Below are positions 16,329 to 23,664 of a stretch of 23,931 nt of DNA, in pieces. The notes beneath the pieces are model-generated. The model worked only from the letters and a program-made list of their open reading frames with translations, was not told the origin of the DNA and ran no database searches. Each line of letters opens with the position of its first letter. Within the stretch, counting starts at the first letter, position 1. The stretch is from an uncultured Bacteroidales bacterium (lineage in GTDB: Bacteria; Bacteroidota; Bacteroidia; Bacteroidales; UBA3663), in contig CAJOOX010000054.1 of assembly GCA_905236195.1 (NCBI GenBank), forward strand, positions 1 through 23,931, given 5' to 3'. The position numbers and the translations under genes are program-made.

Positions 16329-17330
16329 TTAGAAATGTTTGAAACCCATGATTTCGCGCATGGCCTTGAGGGTCTTGCGGCAACTCTCGCGTGCAGCCTC
16401 TGCGCCCTGGGCAGCAACTTTGTTGAGATAGTCGGAGTCGGCATAAATCTCGTTGTAGCGTTCGCGGATGGGTGTGGTGACTTTGAGAATGTCGGTGGCA
16501 ATCTGCATCTTGAGGTCGCCGTAACGGATGGAACAGTCGTTCCAGGCAGCCAGATACTGGTCGTAGATTTCCTGTGTGGAAACAAGCTGGAGGAAGTAGA
16601 AGAGGTTCTTGATGGGGTCCGACATCGGAGAGTTCTGCTCCGTGGGAGTCATGTCTGTGACGGCCTTCTTCACTTTCTTGATGACTGTTTTGTCATCGTC
16701 GTTGATATAGATGCAGTTGCCTTCGCTCTTGCCCATCTTGCCGCTGCCGTCGAGGCCGGGCACCTTGATGGGTTCGCCCTGGGCAACAAACGGACGGGGT
16801 TCCTTCAACAGGTCGGTGTGGTAGAAATGGTTGAAACGTACGGCATAGTTGCGTGCCATCTCGAGATGCTGCACCTGGTCTTTGCCCACGGGCACGAAGT
16901 CAGCGCGGTGCTGGAGGATGTCGGCGGCCATCAAGACGGGATAGGTGAGGAGACCTGCATTGACGTTGTTGGGGTTCTTGCGCACCTTGTCCTTGAACGA
17001 AACGGTCTTCTCGAGTTCGCCCACATAGGCATGCATATTCAGAAGGGTATAGAACTCGCACGTCTCGGGCACATCACTCTGGATGTAGATATTGGCCTTG
17101 TCGGGATCGAGGCCGGCAGCCAGATATTCAGCCAGAATCGAGCGCACCGAAGGATTGAGGAGCGCGGGATCGGGCTGTGTGGTGAGAGAATGGTAGTCGG
17201 CAATGAAGAAGAAACACTTGTAGTCGTTCTGCATCTCGACGAAATTACGCAGGGCACCATAGTAGTTGCCCAGGTGGAGGTGTCCTGTGGAGCGAATGCC
17301 TGAAAGGACGATTTTCTTTTCGTTATCCAT
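16329..17330 (-). CDS. trpS: Tryptophanyl-tRNA synthetase
   Basis: A 333-residue class I aminoacyl-tRNA synthetase that charges tRNA-Trp using ATP. The HIGH-type motif is TGHLHLGNYYGAL (16-27, with HLGN) and the KMSKS-type motif is GSGKMGKSEGN (196-205). Family blocks TYPVLMAADILQH (129-141) and VPVGKDQVQHLEMAR (146-160) are both present. The length is normal for bacterial TrpRS. It is 3 nt ahead of the aminotransferase. About 104 nt separate it from the upstream phosphatase gene; this gap is largely filled by a CCTAGG repeat array and an A-rich leader. No tryptophan attenuator or separate promoter is recognised. Confidence 0.97.
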   Translation of the reverse strand: MDNEKKIVLSGIRSTGHLHLGNYYGALRNFVEMQNDYKCFFFIADYHSLTTQPDPALLNPSVRSILAEYLAAGLDPDKANIYIQSDVPETCEFYTLLNMHAYVGELEKTVSFKDKVRKNPNNVNAGLLTYPVLMAADILQHRADFVPVGKDQVQHLEMARNYAVRFNHFYHTDLLKEPRPFVAQGEPIKVPGLDGSGKMGKSEGNCIYINDDDKTVIKKVKKAVTDMTPTEQNSPMSDPIKNLFYFLQLVSTQEIYDQYLAAWNDCSIRYGDLKMQIATDILKVTTPIRERYNEIYADSDYLNKVAAQGAEAARESCRKTLKAMREIMGFKHF

Positions 17331-17360
17331 TGGAGTTGTTTTTGTTGATTTTTTTGATTT

Positions 17361-17432
17361 TTTTTCTAGGCTATCCTAGGCTATCCTAGGTGATCCTAGG
17401 TGATCCTAGGCAATCCTAGGTTGTCCTAGGTT
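17361..17432. repeat. Short tandem repeat array, 10-bp unit ending in CCTAGG (array 2)
   Basis: Seven 10-bp units follow each other without spacing from 17361 to 17430: one ending TTCTAGG, then CTATCCTAGG twice, TGATCCTAGG twice, CAATCCTAGG and TTGTCCTAGG. The array ends two bases before the stop codon of the phosphatase gene (17435-17437). It shares the unit and spacing of the array after glnN. Relative to its upstream gene it lies in the opposite orientation from array 1. Confidence 0.88.
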
Positions 17433-17434
17433 AT

Positions 17435-18271
17435 TTAATCTTTGTCTTTGCCCAGGAGGGGGAGAATCTGATTGGCAAGGGCTTCATTGGCGGCTACGAG
17501 GGCGATGCCGCGGTCGTGACGGAAGGGGATGACCTTGCCTCCGGCCTCTTCGACGATGAGGGTACCGGCGCACATATCCCAGGGCTTGAGTCCCATTTCC
17601 CAATAGCCGTCGAGGATGCCTGAAGCCACGCAGCAGAGGTCATAGGCTGCCGAACCCATACGGCGCAGGCCGCGCAGTTTGGGAAGGATGGCGCACACGT
17701 TGTCGAGATTGTTGTCGTAGCTGGTCACGGTGCCTTTGTCGTAGGGGAATCCCGTACCGAGCACACATTCACCGAAATTGGTCTTGCGGCTCACGTGAAT
17801 GGCTCTGCCGTTCATGGCGGAGCCTCCGCCTTTGGAGGCGGTGAAGAGTTCATCGAGATAGGGCGCATAGACGACACCTACCTGTGTCTCTCCCTTATAC
17901 TGCACGCCGATGCTGACGCTGAAGATGGGAAGCCCCTGGCTGTAGTTGTTGGTGCCGTCGAGCGGGTCTATAACCCATTCCCAGTCGCTCTCATGATGAT
18001 GCAGTCCGGTCTCTTCTCCCAAAACGGAATGGGAGGGATAGGCTTCGTTAATCTGGGAGAGAAGGAACGCTTCACATTCCTTGTCCACCTCTGTCACAAC
18101 ATCGTGGATTGAGGTTTTGGTCTCCATTTCGAGATGGCGTGAACGGAACTTGCGGAGTTGGATGCGTCCCGCCTCCATCGCCATGTCGATGGCTACCTGG
18201 AGGATGTGTTCATTGTCCTCCACATTGGAGGCGAATTTTGCAGCGAATCTGCGGTGAGGAAAAATGTCCAT
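17435..18271 (-). CDS. Inositol monophosphatase family protein
   Basis: A 278-residue magnesium-dependent phosphatase of the inositol monophosphatase/SuhB family. The metal-binding motifs are complete: GEET at 85-88, WVIDPLDGTNNY at 99-110 (Asp102, Asp105) and PWDMCAGTLIVEEAGG at 230-244 (Asp232). DVVTEVDKE at 57-65 is the usual N-terminal signature. Members hydrolyse inositol phosphates or related sugar phosphates, and some act on 3'-phosphoadenosine nucleotides; this one cannot be assigned more closely. The start at 18271 gives about 22 extra residues before the conserved helix. A start at residue 30 would cut into it, so the long form is preferred. The gene lies between porX and trpS in the minus-strand cluster, flanked on each side by a different tandem repeat array. 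Confidence 0.93.
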   Translation of the reverse strand: MDIFPHRRFAAKFASNVEDNEHILQVAIDMAMEAGRIQLRKFRSRHLEMETKTSIHDVVTEVDKECEAFLLSQINEAYPSHSVLGEETGLHHHESDWEWVIDPLDGTNNYSQGLPIFSVSIGVQYKGETQVGVVYAPYLDELFTASKGGGSAMNGRAIHVSRKTNFGECVLGTGFPYDKGTVTSYDNNLDNVCAILPKLRGLRRMGSAAYDLCCVASGILDGYWEMGLKPWDMCAGTLIVEEAGGKVIPFRHDRGIALVAANEALANQILPLLGKDKD

Positions 18272-18291
18272 ATTTTTTTGAGTTTTTTGAA

Positions 18292-18345
18292 TTATCGGAG
18301 TAATCGGAGTAATCGGAGTAATCTGAGTAATCGGAGTAATCTGAA
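18292..18345. repeat. Short tandem repeat array, 9-bp unit TAATCGGAG
   Basis: Six units of TNATCNGAG occur without gaps (18292, 18301, 18310, 18319, 18328, 18337), then the pattern decays into ATCTGA steps. It fills most of the 87-nt gap between the porX stop and the phosphatase start. The unit resembles those at the porW 3' end and in the inverted pair at 13961-14131. Confidence 0.88.
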
Positions 18346-18358
18346 ATCTGAATCTGAT

Positions 18359-19912
18359 TTATCTCTTTTTGGGTTCCAGCGTGATGAGGGGAATCAGCAT
18401 TTCTTCCATCGAAATGCCTCCGTGCTGGAATGTGCCGCGGTAGTAGGGCACATAGACGTTGTAGTTGTTGGGGTAGGCGAAGAAATCCTTGCCCGTCGCA
18501 AAGATATAGGCCGTCGAAAGGTCGAGACGGGGCAGTCCGAACTCCTCGGGTTTCTTGATTTCATAGACCTGTTTGGCCGGGTAGTTGAGATTCTTGCCGA
18601 GTTTGTAGCGCAGGTTGGTGTTGACGTTCTTGTCGCCCACCACTCGGATGGGATTCTCGACGCGCACCGTGCCGTGGTCGGTAGTGAGCACCACTTTGTA
18701 GCCCATCTCGGCCATACGGCGGAAGAGGTCGATCGTAGCGCTGTGTTCCAGCCATGTTTTAGTGAGGGCGCGGTAGGCGGCTTCGTCGGATGCCAGTTCG
18801 CGTACGGTTTTCGACTCAGTGCGGGCATGGCTCAGCATGTCGATGAAATTGAGCACAACCACATTGAGACTATTGTGGGCAAGGTCTTTGAGTTTAGCCA
18901 CCAGACGTTCGCAGTAGCTGTTCTCGTTCACTTTGTTGTAGGAGAACTCGTAATGCTTGCGATAGCGGTCGAACTGGGTCTGGATGAGCGGTGCCTCGTT
19001 GAGGTTTTTGCCTTCTTCCTCGTCCTCATCGACCCAGAGGTCGGGAAACATTTTGGCAATCTTGTCGGGCATGAGCCCCGAGAAGATGGCGTTGCGGGCA
19101 TATTGGGTTGCCGTGGGGAGGATGGCGCTATAGACTTCCTCCTTGGCGGTGAACCATTCGGAGAGCAGCGGCTGTAGCATGCGCCACTGGTCGAGCCGGA
19201 AGTTGTCGATGACCACCAGGAACAGTTTCTCACCGGCGTCCAGGGCGGGGAAAATGTGCGACTTGAAAAGGTCGGGACTCATGAGCGGACGGTCGGGCCA
19301 GCTGCTCTTGATCCAGCTCTCGTAGTTGCGGCGCACGAATTTGGCAAAGGCGGCATTGGCTTCCTCTTTCTGCATGAGGAGCATGCTGTCGAGGCTTGCA
19401 TCGCTCTCGGAAAGCTCGATTTCCCACCAGACGAGCCGTTTGTAGATTTCCACCCATTCCTCGAAGGTCTGGGCCATATTGATCTGCATCGAGATTTTCC
19501 CGAATTCCTGCTGGTAGCCCGAAGTGTTCTGCTGCTGCGTGATTTCGCGCGCGTGCAGGTTCTTCTTGATGGACATGAGCATCTGGGTGGGGAGTACGGG
19601 TTTGATAAGATAGTCGGCAATCTTGCTGCCGATGGCCTGTTCCATGATGTCTTCCTCCTCGCTTTTGGTCACCATGATGACGGGAAGCGAGGGGTCCAGC
19701 TCCTTGATAAGCGTCAGGGTCTCGAGGCCGGTAAGACCGGGCATGTTTTCGTCGAGGAAGACCAGATCGTAGGATTCCGCTTTGACCTGGTCGATGGCAT
19801 CCTGTCCGTTGGTGACGGGAGTTACGTCATAGCCCTTGTTCGAGAGGAACAGGATGTGGGGTTTCAGCAGGTCGATCTCGTCGTCGGCCCAAAGTATCTT
19901 AGGATTGTTCAT
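18359..19912 (-). CDS. porX: PorX: response regulator with alkaline-phosphatase-like (PglZ) effector domain, T9SS regulator
   Basis: A 517-residue protein. Residues 1-120 form a CheY-like receiver with acidic Asp10/Asp11 in LWADDEIDLL, phosphoacceptor Asp54 in LVFLDENMPG, Thr82 and Lys104 (YLIKPV). A helical linker leads into a PglZ/alkaline-phosphatase-superfamily domain from about 200 onward. Likely metal ligands are Asp236 (VVIDNFR), Asp359/His362 (NFIDMLSHAR), Asp412/His413 (LTTDHGTVRV) and His497 (GTFQHGG). This is the architecture of Porphyromonas gingivalis PorX, which with PorY controls T9SS function and whose effector domain has phosphodiesterase activity on nucleotides. The start is 5 nt after the porW stop, so the two are co-transcribed. 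No porY-like kinase is present in the window. Confidence 0.93.
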   Translation of the reverse strand: MNNPKILWADDEIDLLKPHILFLSNKGYDVTPVTNGQDAIDQVKAESYDLVFLDENMPGLTGLETLTLIKELDPSLPVIMVTKSEEEDIMEQAIGSKIADYLIKPVLPTQMLMSIKKNLHAREITQQQNTSGYQQEFGKISMQINMAQTFEEWVEIYKRLVWWEIELSESDASLDSMLLMQKEEANAAFAKFVRRNYESWIKSSWPDRPLMSPDLFKSHIFPALDAGEKLFLVVIDNFRLDQWRMLQPLLSEWFTAKEEVYSAILPTATQYARNAIFSGLMPDKIAKMFPDLWVDEDEEEGKNLNEAPLIQTQFDRYRKHYEFSYNKVNENSYCERLVAKLKDLAHNSLNVVVLNFIDMLSHARTESKTVRELASDEAAYRALTKTWLEHSATIDLFRRMAEMGYKVVLTTDHGTVRVENPIRVVGDKNVNTNLRYKLGKNLNYPAKQVYEIKKPEEFGLPRLDLSTAYIFATGKDFFAYPNNYNVYVPYYRGTFQHGGISMEEMLIPLITLEPKKR

Positions 19913-19917
19913 ATTAT

Positions 19918-22893
19918 TTAAAAGGAGTTATCGGAGTTATCGGGGTTGTCGGACTCTCCGGATCCGTATGTTCTGTCCACCCAGTTGAAATATTCTTCGA
20001 AGGTGCGGCCGGCCAGGAGGGCACGGAAGTTGGGTACGGAGATGTCAATCATTGTGATGTTCTCCGGCAGCCAGAGCGTCTCGGAGGCATCCATCTTGTT
20101 GTGGTAGTCGAGCAGTTCGTTGATGTTGGTAAACTGACTGATTACCAGCACGCTGAGTCCGCCGCCCGTATTGATGATTTCGAGGTCGAAATCCTTCACA
20201 AGGAAACTCTCGAAGTTGAATTTGGCGATTTCGAAGAGCAGGTCGTTCTGCTGGACGGAATCTGTCTGATAGGCCAGCAACAGCACGAAGGGAGCCGTGA
20301 GGTCGTTGACAAACATCATTGTGGTATCTATGGCCGTGCTGTCGCCTTCACGGTGGAGCGAGCTGCCCCACATCATGCCGCGGTTGGTGGCTCCTGTCTG
20401 TACGCTACGGCCTTCGCGGATGCCTTTCACCATCATGCCCGCCAGCGGCGACACATCGCTGTTGGGGTAGGTTGCTGTGAGTTGCTCGAGGGCTTCCTGG
20501 AAACTCTTCACGTCGCCTTCCTGCACGTAGGAAAGGGCATGGAGGAAGATGAATTTAGGCATCAGGTTGGAGAGCGGCCAGTTGTCGTGTACCCAGTAAT
20601 AGGAATCGTGGACCTGAGAGGAATTGCCTGCCAGATAGTTTTCGTAGGTTCGGATATACATGGAATCCTGTCCTGCCACCATTGCCCTGAGGTTCTGGAT
20701 ATAGTTGGGGTCAGCCACGGCCTTGGTGTATGCTGCCTCTGGAAAACCTTCCATCAGTTTCTGGCGGTAGATCTCAGCTTTGTCGGGCTGATTCATACGC
20801 ATGTACATCAGGTAGGAGGCGTACCACATATCGAGACGTCGGGCCGATTCGGGATAGCGGCGTTCCACCTCGTCGAAGGTCTTGATGGCCAGCGGGAAAT
20901 TCTCCAACTGTTCGTTGATGATGACACCCTCGTTGTAAAGACCTTCTTCGATGATGGCATGGCAGGCGTCCTGCTGTTCCTGGGTGAACGGCAGCTGGGC
21001 AAGATAATACTCGCGGTTGTGGGGATCCTGGGCTTTTTCGAGGAAGGTGGAATCGACGGGATCCGTCTCCGCTTCCGGCAAGCCGCTTTCCGCCGCCTGG
21101 ACGGCTGTTTCAGTCGCCATGTCGGGCACAACGGGTGCGGCATCAGCCAAGAGAACATCTGGTGATTCCGGGGTTTCGGCCATTGCGGTGGAATCCTGCA
21201 TTTCCTCGGCAGCGGCCAGCAGGCTTGAAGTCTTGTCCTTGCGGCGCCAGTCGTCTTCAGGTTTGCGTGCGCCCCATTTGCGTTGGAATTCCTGTTTGCC
21301 TCTAGTGATGACCGAAGGGTTGTAGAAATACCATGATTTATCCTGGGTCCCCACTTGCGGAATGTCGGGGCCGGCTTGGGCGAGGGGATCCACACGCGCG
21401 GCCTGTTTGTCGTTGTAGGCCTGCTGTTTCTTGGCATCCTCAGCCTCCTTCTCCTGTCGTTTCAGGTTCTCGATGATGGCGTCAATCGCATCGCAGAGCG
21501 AGTCTTCAGGCAGCGCAGCCAGCGTGAGCAGACTGTCCTGCAGATGAACGGATTCTGCGTGGGTTTGCAGTGCGTCGAGCACCTGAGAGAGCTGTTTGAT
21601 GGAGTCGTAGCCCGGATAGTTGTCTTTGATGATCCCCATCGCTGTGGAATAACCTTTTTGGGCACGCACATAATCGGCCTGCTGGAACGTCAGTTCTCCC
21701 ATACGTAGCGCAGCCACAGCCTTGTCGAGGCCGCCGCGTGTACTCTTTTCCATCGCGCGTTCGTACCAGCTGATGGCTTTGGCCGTATCCTTGCGGGCCA
21801 GTTCCACGTTGCCGAGGGCATAGCAGATCTGGTCAATATATTCCTTGTTGCGGGCCTGCCAGGAGAGGTGACGCAGTTTCCGTTCAACCTTGTCGAGATT
21901 GCCGGCGGGCATCACCCGGGTGGCGGCAATGCGGGCGTTGAACTGTGTCTTGTAGTTGCGGGCATGACGTGTGATGTTGCGATACATTTTGTATGCCTGG
22001 CTGCGATGGGCCTCGCGTTCTGCTGTCGTTTCCGCCTTGTGCGACAGTTCTTCGTGAAGTTGGGCCATAAAGAACCTGGATCTCACACGCTGGTCTTTAT
22101 TTGTGAACGACTGCTGTCCTTTTGACAGGTAGTCCAGCGCCAATGCCTCATTGCCCGGCTGGAGCAGCAGCATCTCGGCCTTGACCAGCGAGAATTCTTT
22201 CTGCAGTCTTGCCGGGAGATTCTGATAGACACCGTTCTGCTCGAGCGTTTTCTGGGAGGTGTAGTTTTTGGCTGGGATGAGCTGCTCGAGTTCCGCCTCG
22301 GCTGCATAGAAGTCCTCTTTCATCACCGCACATCGGGCCAGCCAGATGTGGCATTCCTGCTGGAGCATATCTTTCCAGTAGAATTTCCGGGCGGTGTAGT
22401 GGAACGTGGCTTCAGCCGCATCGAAGTTGCCCATCATGAACTGGGCCTTGCCGCTCAGCAGCCATGCGTTGTGCAGGAAAGGGTTGAATTCCGAGTGTTT
22501 CACCCATTCGCGATATTCCTTCGAAGGATTGTCGGGACGGGATTTGGGCGGAGCACTCATGCTTTTGGTCTGTACGCAGATCTTGCATTTCTCGATGGCG
22601 CGCTGGAAATTTGCTTCCGTCCCGGGTTCTTTGCCCACATATTTATAGACGGGGTGCAGGAAGATACGTTCGGAATATTCATCATCCTGTTGCGACTCCA
22701 TAGTAGCCAGTCCTTTCTTATAGGCTTCTTTGCCGTTGAAATAGGGGTTGTAGCGGGTCGTGAAAGCACGCATATTGCGGTTCAGCGCCGTATTGGACTT
22801 GCAGCCTGAAAGCAACAGCGCCGAGACGGCCATTAAAACAACCGCCGCGGCAGATACTCTGTGCCGGCGGACGAGATGCAGCACACCCCGCAT
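19918..22893 (-). CDS. porW: PorW/SprE from the internal start (alternative reading of the fused frame)
   Basis: If translation begins at the in-frame ATG at 22893, the product is a 991-residue lipoprotein. Its 31-residue signal has an Arg-rich n-region, a hydrophobic core and the lipobox LLSGC (Cys31). This is exactly what a stand-alone PorW would have. In that case the permease overlaps it and must end by another route, since no stop follows. Given as an alternative to the full frame, not as an additional gene. Confidence 0.6.
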   Translation of the reverse strand: MRGVLHLVRRHRVSAAAVVLMAVSALLLSGCKSNTALNRNMRAFTTRYNPYFNGKEAYKKGLATMESQQDDEYSERIFLHPVYKYVGKEPGTEANFQRAIEKCKICVQTKSMSAPPKSRPDNPSKEYREWVKHSEFNPFLHNAWLLSGKAQFMMGNFDAAEATFHYTARKFYWKDMLQQECHIWLARCAVMKEDFYAAEAELEQLIPAKNYTSQKTLEQNGVYQNLPARLQKEFSLVKAEMLLLQPGNEALALDYLSKGQQSFTNKDQRVRSRFFMAQLHEELSHKAETTAEREAHRSQAYKMYRNITRHARNYKTQFNARIAATRVMPAGNLDKVERKLRHLSWQARNKEYIDQICYALGNVELARKDTAKAISWYERAMEKSTRGGLDKAVAALRMGELTFQQADYVRAQKGYSTAMGIIKDNYPGYDSIKQLSQVLDALQTHAESVHLQDSLLTLAALPEDSLCDAIDAIIENLKRQEKEAEDAKKQQAYNDKQAARVDPLAQAGPDIPQVGTQDKSWYFYNPSVITRGKQEFQRKWGARKPEDDWRRKDKTSSLLAAAEEMQDSTAMAETPESPDVLLADAAPVVPDMATETAVQAAESGLPEAETDPVDSTFLEKAQDPHNREYYLAQLPFTQEQQDACHAIIEEGLYNEGVIINEQLENFPLAIKTFDEVERRYPESARRLDMWYASYLMYMRMNQPDKAEIYRQKLMEGFPEAAYTKAVADPNYIQNLRAMVAGQDSMYIRTYENYLAGNSSQVHDSYYWVHDNWPLSNLMPKFIFLHALSYVQEGDVKSFQEALEQLTATYPNSDVSPLAGMMVKGIREGRSVQTGATNRGMMWGSSLHREGDSTAIDTTMMFVNDLTAPFVLLLAYQTDSVQQNDLLFEIAKFNFESFLVKDFDLEIINTGGGLSVLVISQFTNINELLDYHNKMDASETLWLPENITMIDISVPNFRALLAGRTFEEYFNWVDRTYGSGESDNPDNSDNSF

Positions 22894-23661
22894 AAACAGA
22901 TAGACTCCTACCATCAACGCCACGATACAGGCACCGGCAGGCACATTCAGCGCGATGGAAACCAACAGTCCGCTTACGCAGCCCACGAAACAGAGCACGC
23001 ATGACAGCACAACCATTCGTCGATATTCCGCACAGAACAGCGATGCCATCATCTGAGGCAGGGTCAGGACGGAAAGCAGCAGCACGATGCCCACCATTCG
23101 GATGGAAAGGACGATGGCAACCGCTGTGAGGGCATTCATCATGTAGTCAATAAGGGACGCGTGGAGCCTCTGAATCTGGGCAAACGGCGCATCGAAGGCC
23201 ACATAGAGAATGGCACGCTGACAGATGGCCTGAAACAGTAGCAGAAGGGCCGTGAAAATGCCCATCGTCCAGAGATCGGCAGTAGTGATGGTCAGGATAT
23301 TGCCGAAAAGGTATTCCGTGAGCGACGGAGCATAGCCGGGGGTGAGGAAGATGAAGATAATGCCCAATGCCATACCGAACGACCAGCAGACTGCAATGGC
23401 AGAATCCTCGCGAATGTTGCGTCGGGAGGAAAGCCACTGCACCGCCCAGGCTGCCAGTACGGCAAAGACCACAGCCACCCAGGTGGGATTCAGGCCGGCA
23501 AAGATACCCAGACCGAGACCTCCCAGCGATGCATGCGTGATGCCGCCGGCGATGAACACACGGCGTCGCGTCACCACGTAGGTGCCGATGATGCCGCAGC
23601 ACAGGCTGACGAGCAGGGCTCCGAGGAGCGCATGACGGAAGAAGAGGTATTCGAGGAGCAT
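19918..23661 (-). CDS. porW: Single open frame joining an ABC-3 metal permease to PorW/SprE T9SS lipoprotein
   Basis: The 1247-codon frame holds two proteins usually separate. Residues 1 to about 262 are an ABC-3 (ZnuB/MntB-type) permease: several hydrophobic helices, TRRRVFIAGGITHASLGGLG at 31-50 and GIVLLLSVLTLPQMMASL at 191-208. Directly behind, residues 257-287 form a lipoprotein signal of their own (MRGVLHLVRRHRVS, a hydrophobic stretch, then LLLSGC with Cys287). Residues from 287 on match PorW/SprE: NRNMRAFTTRYNPYFNGKEA, many TPR-like helices, and near residue 770 the block SWYFYNPSVITRGKQEFQ with KWGARKPEDDWRRK. PorW/SprE is an outer-membrane-associated lipoprotein needed for T9SS. No stop lies between the halves, so either a fusion is made or PorW starts internally at 22893. 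The C-terminal tail DNPDNSDNSF is encoded by a 9-bp tandem repeat. The ABC ATPase and binding protein are not in the window. Confidence 0.88.
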   Translation of the reverse strand: MLLEYLFFRHALLGALLVSLCCGIIGTYVVTRRRVFIAGGITHASLGGLGLGIFAGLNPTWVAVVFAVLAAWAVQWLSSRRNIREDSAIAVCWSFGMALGIIFIFLTPGYAPSLTEYLFGNILTITTADLWTMGIFTALLLLFQAICQRAILYVAFDAPFAQIQRLHASLIDYMMNALTAVAIVLSIRMVGIVLLLSVLTLPQMMASLFCAEYRRMVVLSCVLCFVGCVSGLLVSIALNVPAGACIVALMVGVYLFMRGVLHLVRRHRVSAAAVVLMAVSALLLSGCKSNTALNRNMRAFTTRYNPYFNGKEAYKKGLATMESQQDDEYSERIFLHPVYKYVGKEPGTEANFQRAIEKCKICVQTKSMSAPPKSRPDNPSKEYREWVKHSEFNPFLHNAWLLSGKAQFMMGNFDAAEATFHYTARKFYWKDMLQQECHIWLARCAVMKEDFYAAEAELEQLIPAKNYTSQKTLEQNGVYQNLPARLQKEFSLVKAEMLLLQPGNEALALDYLSKGQQSFTNKDQRVRSRFFMAQLHEELSHKAETTAEREAHRSQAYKMYRNITRHARNYKTQFNARIAATRVMPAGNLDKVERKLRHLSWQARNKEYIDQICYALGNVELARKDTAKAISWYERAMEKSTRGGLDKAVAALRMGELTFQQADYVRAQKGYSTAMGIIKDNYPGYDSIKQLSQVLDALQTHAESVHLQDSLLTLAALPEDSLCDAIDAIIENLKRQEKEAEDAKKQQAYNDKQAARVDPLAQAGPDIPQVGTQDKSWYFYNPSVITRGKQEFQRKWGARKPEDDWRRKDKTSSLLAAAEEMQDSTAMAETPESPDVLLADAAPVVPDMATETAVQAAESGLPEAETDPVDSTFLEKAQDPHNREYYLAQLPFTQEQQDACHAIIEEGLYNEGVIINEQLENFPLAIKTFDEVERRYPESARRLDMWYASYLMYMRMNQPDKAEIYRQKLMEGFPEAAYTKAVADPNYIQNLRAMVAGQDSMYIRTYENYLAGNSSQVHDSYYWVHDNWPLSNLMPKFIFLHALSYVQEGDVKSFQEALEQLTATYPNSDVSPLAGMMVKGIREGRSVQTGATNRGMMWGSSLHREGDSTAIDTTMMFVNDLTAPFVLLLAYQTDSVQQNDLLFEIAKFNFESFLVKDFDLEIINTGGGLSVLVISQFTNINELLDYHNKMDASETLWLPENITMIDISVPNFRALLAGRTFEEYFNWVDRTYGSGESDNPDNSDNSF
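19924..19954. repeat. 9-bp repeat (TTATCGGAG) running through the porW 3' end
   Basis: Units at 19928, 19937 and 19946 (TTATCGGAG, TTATCGGGG, TTGTCGGAC) follow without gaps. On the coding strand one unit reads GATAACTCC, that is Asp-Asn-Ser. The array thus encodes the tail DNPDNSDNSF and ends at the stop codon. The unit differs by one base from that of the array after porX. Confidence 0.8.
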
Positions 23662-23664
23662 TCG

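Noticed and set aside
15849..17303. 484-codon open frame on the plus strand
   Set aside because: Antisense to both trpS and the aminotransferase, crossing their junction. Both minus-strand genes have complete catalytic motifs.
17361..18345. CRISPR array
   Set aside because: The repeats are contiguous 9-10 bp units without spacers and no cas gene is present.
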